Positions 61,019-64,000 of a DNA stretch of 64,000 nt are shown here, one piece after another. The notes beneath the pieces are model-generated. The model was not told where the DNA came from, made no database searches, and was given only the letters and a program-made list of their open reading frames with translations. The stretch spans positions 1 to 64,000 of the forward strand of contig NZ_OY776147.1 of assembly GCF_963675305.1 (NCBI RefSeq), given 5' to 3'. The position numbers and the translations under genes were made by a program. Numbering within the stretch: the stretch's first letter is position 1; each line of letters starts with the position of its first letter. This stretch comes from an uncultured Hyphomonas sp. Lineage in GTDB: Bacteria > Pseudomonadota > Alphaproteobacteria > Caulobacterales > Hyphomonadaceae.

Positions 61019-61822
61019 TTATTCCTGTCTCCAGGATTGCCAGGACAGGACTCGTTTTTCAATCCAAAGGACGCTTGTGTAGAGCACCATTGCCATCACG
61101 ATTAGGGTGATTACGGCCACAAAGACCAGCGCCGTGTCATATTGCCCGCGGCCGACGTTGATCAGAAAGCCCAGGCCCCGGTCTGCACCGACCAACTCAC
61201 CCACGACCGCGCCGATCACGGATAGAGTGGCACCCACCCGCAGCCCACCCAGGAAGATCGGCAAAGCTCCCGGGACTTCCAGTTTCCAGAGCGTCTGGCT
61301 CCGTGTGGCATTTAGGGAGCGCATCAGATCGCGCAGGTCCTGCGGCACTTCCCGCAAGCCCACCACGGTGTTAATCAGCACCGGGAAGAATACGATCAGC
61401 GCGCAGATCAGGATCTTGGAAAAGATCCCCGGGCCGAACCAGATCACCAGCAAGGGGGCGATGGCGACCATCGGAATGCTTTGGCTGGCAACAAGATAGG
61501 GTGCGATCAGTTTTTCGAGCGTGGGGGATTTCGCCAGCAGGTATCCCAGAACCGTGGCAAACAGGCTCCCGGCCAGCAGGCCTGAAAGGACTTCAATGAG
61601 GGTGGCGAGGGTGTGCCGGCCAAGTTGACCGTTGGTGAGGGAGGTGAGGAATCGCTCCCACACCAGCCCCGGTCCGGGCAAAATGAAAGCCGGCAGGTCC
61701 AACAGCCGAGTGAGCAACGCCCAAAGTGCCACGCCGCCCGTCAGAGAGAGCACCAGGAACAGAACTCTCTTCCATGGAGATGTTTTGGGTTGTTGGGTTT
61801 GGATGGTTGCCTTTGAAGTCAT
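61019..61822 (-). CDS. ribX: riboflavin ABC transporter permease, RibX-like
   Basis: A permease of about 267 residues with six membrane helices and the BPD-transporter motif EVPGALPIFLGGLRVGATLSVIGAVVGELVG (the EAA loop). It starts MTSKATIQ at 61822, only two bases after the T-run of the riboswitch terminator; a longer frame to 61870 runs through the terminator and is not used. There is no good Shine-Dalgarno sequence, so the anti-terminated form may be needed for translation too. First gene of the operon. Confidence 0.85.
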   Translation of the reverse strand: MTSKATIQTQQPKTSPWKRVLFLVLSLTGGVALWALLTRLLDLPAFILPGPGLVWERFLTSLTNGQLGRHTLATLIEVLSGLLAGSLFATVLGYLLAKSPTLEKLIAPYLVASQSIPMVAIAPLLVIWFGPGIFSKILICALIVFFPVLINTVVGLREVPQDLRDLMRSLNATRSQTLWKLEVPGALPIFLGGLRVGATLSVIGAVVGELVGADRGLGFLINVGRGQYDTALVFVAVITLIVMAMVLYTSVLWIEKRVLSWQSWRQE

Positions 61823-61824
61823 AC

Positions 61825-61854
61825 AAAAAAAGCCCTGAGTCGTTGGATCGGGGC
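61825..61854 (-). terminator. terminator of the FMN riboswitch expression platform
   Basis: Minus-strand stem GCCCCGA (61854-61848)/TCAGGGC (61838-61832), one mismatch, then seven T (61831-61825), directly before ribX. Confidence 0.75.
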
Positions 61855-61880
61855 ATGTAGGGAATACCAATAGGTACCGG

Positions 61881-62024
61881 CACCTTCTTTCATTCGGACT
61901 ATTACCGCCGGCACCGGGATTTCACCGGTTCATGCATGGTTGTCATGCTCGTGGGCTGCCTCTTTCCGAGGTTTACCACCGGTAGGGAATTGGGCGATCT
62001 GGCCCGCACCCTGCCCCGAAGGTG
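61881..62024 (-). promoter_or_regulatory. FMN riboswitch (RFN element)
   Basis: On the minus strand the conserved core is almost complete: CCTTCGGGGCAGGGTG, ATTCCCTACCGG-GGTAA, a CAGCCCACGAGC block, ACCGGTGAAATCCCGG, GCCGGCGGTAATAGTCCGAATG and the closing GAAAGAAGG. The outer P1 helix is CACCTTC/GAAGGTG. Binding of FMN would favour the terminator at 61825 and shut off the transporter. Confidence 0.92.
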
Positions 62025-62042
62025 TTAACTTTTGATATGGGA

Positions 62043-62071
62043 AGTATAACTTTTGAGCGAGGGCCTGTCAA
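62043..62071 (-). promoter_or_regulatory. promoter of the riboflavin transporter operon
   Basis: Minus strand TTGACA (62071-62066), 17-base spacer, TATACT (62048-62043); start near 62036, just ahead of the riboswitch. Confidence 0.85.
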
Positions 62072-62176
62072 CGCGCTTAGAAAATGGACTCAATGACCGG
62101 GTATTTCATTAAACCGCTGAACAGTCGTTATAATTAGGCATAGTGAGCTTATCCAATCCGCCGACACTGGAGCGTT

Positions 62177-63352
62177 ATGCCCGTCAATCTGATTGAAATC
62201 CAGAAGAGCCTTTCAAAATTTGCAGGCCAGGCCAAGGACCACTTTGAGCAGGAGAGAAGTTACCTGCAAAAATTGGAAGAGGTGCTGGCTGCAAACGCGG
62301 GACAACTGGATGCCATCCGAAGGACCGTCGGGCGGGAAATGGATACCAACAGCCGTCTACGGTGCGCCGTGCCAGTGGATGAGGATTTGAATGCGGCGAT
62401 CCCGGTTGGTGAGCTGCCGGAGCAGGTCGCTTTGCTGGCAGCCGATGGCTCCCAGATCAATCCCTCACGGCATGCCAGGGTGCCTTTTTGTGTGATCAAT
62501 ATCGGCGCGGTGGAGATGGTGCGTGGCTCAGGGCAAATGCCCCGGGTCCGCCAGCAAAGTCAGTTATTGGATTATGATCGCACGACCCTGCCCGACACAG
62601 GTCTGATCAGCGAGGGCAGCGTTGCGCTGACCCGTGACCTGGCGGAACGCCAAAAACTGGCGGAATGGTCGGCTGATCTCCCCCATCCGGCAATCGCCAT
62701 GGTGGATGGCCCGCTCGAGCTTTACCGGGACGCTCAGGAGACCGCTGAATTTAACCGTGTTGCCAAAAAATTCAAGGCTGTCTTAGAGAAATTTAAGGAC
62801 AATCAGGTCTTGCTACTAGGTTATGTGGATAAACCCGGTAGTGATCTGTTAGTGAGCCTGCTGGAACTGATCGGCAGGAGCAACAAGGCGCTCACGCAGG
62901 ACTTCCCATCTGATCGGCCCGTTCGCGTGGTGGATACGGCCCTTTTTGAGAAAATCCTCAAAAACCCCGGTGACCGATCGGCTGTGTTCAGCGTGGAATC
63001 GCAAAGAAGCGGGGAATTAGGCTCGGATCAACAGGTCCATTTCTTCTTTATGAATGTAGGCACGGAGGACTTCCAGCATCTGGCACGGGTTGAGATCCCG
63101 GCCTGGGTCGCAGCGGAAAAAGGCAATATCGTCCTGATTCAGGCTGCTTTGCTGGATCAGACCCGGATGTTGGGTTCCAAGCCCTATCCCTACCTGCTGC
63201 ACCGGTCGCATGAGGTGGCGCTGGTCTCGATGGACGAGCATCGCCGGGTGGAAGAAATGATCATCAGTGAATTTATGCGGGAGCATCTCCCGGTTGGCAG
63301 CCCATCGCAAAAACAGGCGATCAAGGATCTTATGCATGACGGAGGAAAATAA
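62177..63352 (+). CDS. nurA: NurA-domain 5'-3' nuclease
   Basis: A 391-residue protein with the NurA nuclease fold: ALLAADGSQINPSRHARVPFCVINIG holds the first catalytic aspartate, AMVDGPLEL the second, and SKPYPYLLHRSHEVALVS the conserved C-terminal segment. NurA works with the HerA translocase in DNA end resection in archaea and some bacteria. The next two genes (a HAS-barrel protein and the start of another gene) fit a nurA-herA cluster. Confidence 0.82.
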   Translation: MPVNLIEIQKSLSKFAGQAKDHFEQERSYLQKLEEVLAANAGQLDAIRRTVGREMDTNSRLRCAVPVDEDLNAAIPVGELPEQVALLAADGSQINPSRHARVPFCVINIGAVEMVRGSGQMPRVRQQSQLLDYDRTTLPDTGLISEGSVALTRDLAERQKLAEWSADLPHPAIAMVDGPLELYRDAQETAEFNRVAKKFKAVLEKFKDNQVLLLGYVDKPGSDLLVSLLELIGRSNKALTQDFPSDRPVRVVDTALFEKILKNPGDRSAVFSVESQRSGELGSDQQVHFFFMNVGTEDFQHLARVEIPAWVAAEKGNIVLIQAALLDQTRMLGSKPYPYLLHRSHEVALVSMDEHRRVEEMIISEFMREHLPVGSPSQKQAIKDLMHDGGK

Positions 63353-63958
63353 ATGGCGGGCCCTATAGAAATTGGTCGATTATTACGCTCTGAGACGGTC
63401 GGTTTTGTATTTGGTTGCAAACTGGATCAGATTGACAGCCCTGGGTTTGGGTCGATGGTGCGGGTTCGGATGGATGAACATTACCAGATCTTCGGCCTGA
63501 TCTACGATATCCGGATTCAGGACGATGGCCTGGTGAAACAGTTGATCACCTCCGATGTGTTGGCGGACGAAGCCTGGCTGGATACCCGCGGCAACCGCAC
63601 CGTCCCGGTGGAGATTGGCGTGCTGGCGCTGGGCTATGAGCAGGATGGGGCGATCTCACACCTGCTGCCGCCCCGGCCGCCGCTCAGCCTGGATGAGATC
63701 TTCCTCTGCACCCTGGAAGAGATCGTGACCTTCACCGGCGCGGGCCGGATGGGCTACCTGCGGCATATCCTGCGAGACCAGAATAAACCGGTAGCGGATC
63801 TTCTGGCCGCGCACCTGAAGAACGCCCGCGAGGTGCAGGAAGCCGCCGGCCACCTTGAGTGGTTTGACGCTGCGGTTGAAGAATTGATCACGCTGATGAA
63901 AGATGATTACCCCACGCTGATGACAGTACTCGGCGTGGTGGATGAGTTGGAACGGTGA
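63353..63958 (+). CDS. HAS-barrel-like protein, probable HerA partner
   Basis: A 201-residue protein starting right after the nurA stop. The first 100 residues (IGRLLRSETVGFVFGCKLDQ, GSMVRVRMDEHYQIFGLIYDIRI and VPVEIGVLALGYEQDGAISHLLPPRPP) resemble the HAS-barrel domain that normally caps the HerA ATPase; the rest is helical (LDEIFLCTLEEIVTFTG, AGRMGYLRHIL, AVEELITLMKDDYPTLMTVLGVVDEL). Here the barrel seems to be a separate protein. Inference from order and short motifs. Confidence 0.65.
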   Translation: MAGPIEIGRLLRSETVGFVFGCKLDQIDSPGFGSMVRVRMDEHYQIFGLIYDIRIQDDGLVKQLITSDVLADEAWLDTRGNRTVPVEIGVLALGYEQDGAISHLLPPRPPLSLDEIFLCTLEEIVTFTGAGRMGYLRHILRDQNKPVADLLAAHLKNAREVQEAAGHLEWFDAAVEELITLMKDDYPTLMTVLGVVDELER

Positions 63959-63971
63959 ATGGGAGGATCGG

Positions 63972-64000
63972 ATGACTGAAGAACAACGCAGCATGAATGA
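63972..64000 (+). CDS. start of the next gene, probably herA (partial)
   Basis: ATG at 63972 with GGGAGG six bases upstream; only MTEEQRSMNE is visible before the window ends. The position after nurA and the barrel gene makes a HerA-type ATPase likely, but no motif is within the window. Confidence 0.4.

Noticed and set aside
61881..62024. TPP riboswitch upstream of a THI5-like transporter
   Set aside because: The protein family suggests thiamine, but the RNA carries the RFN core (GGGGCAGGGTG, CCGGTGAAAT, AGTCCGAATG), not the THI-box CTGAGA motif.
1..64000. CRISPR arrays, tRNA or rRNA genes, complete insertion sequences, prophage
   Set aside because: No regularly spaced repeats, no cloverleaf with CCA-type end, no rRNA core, no transposase or integrase reading frame was seen by eye.

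Overview
The window looks like a chromosomal segment of a Chloroflexota bacterium, probably class Anaerolineae (an inference from gene content and style, not a database match). The bulk DNA is fairly GC-rich and reads as housekeeping and metabolic genes: split GatCAB genes, a RibXY-type flavin transporter under an FMN riboswitch, the NurA/HAS-barrel pair, a RarA ATPase and an anaerobe-style CoA-transferase cluster. Several genes are broken by single-base indels in short homopolymers (worst in 190-6451 and 25332-26980), which looks more like assembly error than decay. Three AT-rich genes stand out as likely acquired: an FRG-domain gene (6486-7361), a giant KAP-type P-loop NTPase (35015-38453) and an HNH endonuclease (53511-54227). 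No rRNA, tRNA, CRISPR array or complete insertion sequence was seen.

Layout: 190-1715 FAD oxidoreductase; 1724-5493 de novo pyrimidine cluster (CAD-like dihydroorotase, CAD-like aspartate transcarbamylase, fused OMP decarboxylase-orotate phosphoribosyltransferase) behind a promoter, leader ORF and attenuator; 5500-6451 M48 protease; 7592-8987 and 16712-19064 two ECF sigma/anti-sigma pairs; 9074-16575 GNAT enzyme, UroD-like protein, PepF peptidase, CcrM-like DNA methyltransferase and RecJ; 19299-24992 membrane protein, DUF4332, LysE exporter, DUF559 protein with a 99-bp tandem repeat, DEDDh exonuclease and prolyl oligopeptidase; 25108-26698 MgtE with an attenuated leader; 26810-29403 ArsR regulator and zinc/cadmium ATPase; 29397-32974 hydrolases and a redoxin with an in-frame UGA; 33036-38453 DUF429, a toroid cyclase-like gene, a DUF429 remnant and the KAP gene; 38605-43280 aldehyde dehydrogenase, CoA-transferase and hydroxyacid dehydrogenase; 43348-44311 PadR/DUF2812; 44423-48358 RarA, phosphatase, PPK2 and PfkB; 48378-56016 GatB, aminotransferase, two nucleotidyltransferases, HNH, GatA and GatC; 56184-58712 XRE protein, RNHCP protein and RsgA with a long structured leader; 59241-62071 riboflavin ABC transporter and FMN riboswitch; 62177-64000 NurA, HAS-barrel protein and the first codons of a probable HerA.

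The strongest unusual observations are: (1) a redoxin whose CxxC motif is encoded UGA-x-x-C in an otherwise uninterrupted frame with a SECIS-like hairpin just downstream, i.e. a probable selenoprotein; (2) three independent transcription-attenuation leaders, each with a short upstream ORF and an intrinsic terminator: pyrC (pyrBI-like), mgtE (uORF peptide MNDDDLG) and rsgA (uORF, two sister terminators and a three-way-junction-like domain between them); (3) a pyrimidine cluster carrying bacterial versions of the animal CAD domains in CAD order; and (4) a CcrM-like orphan methyltransferase.
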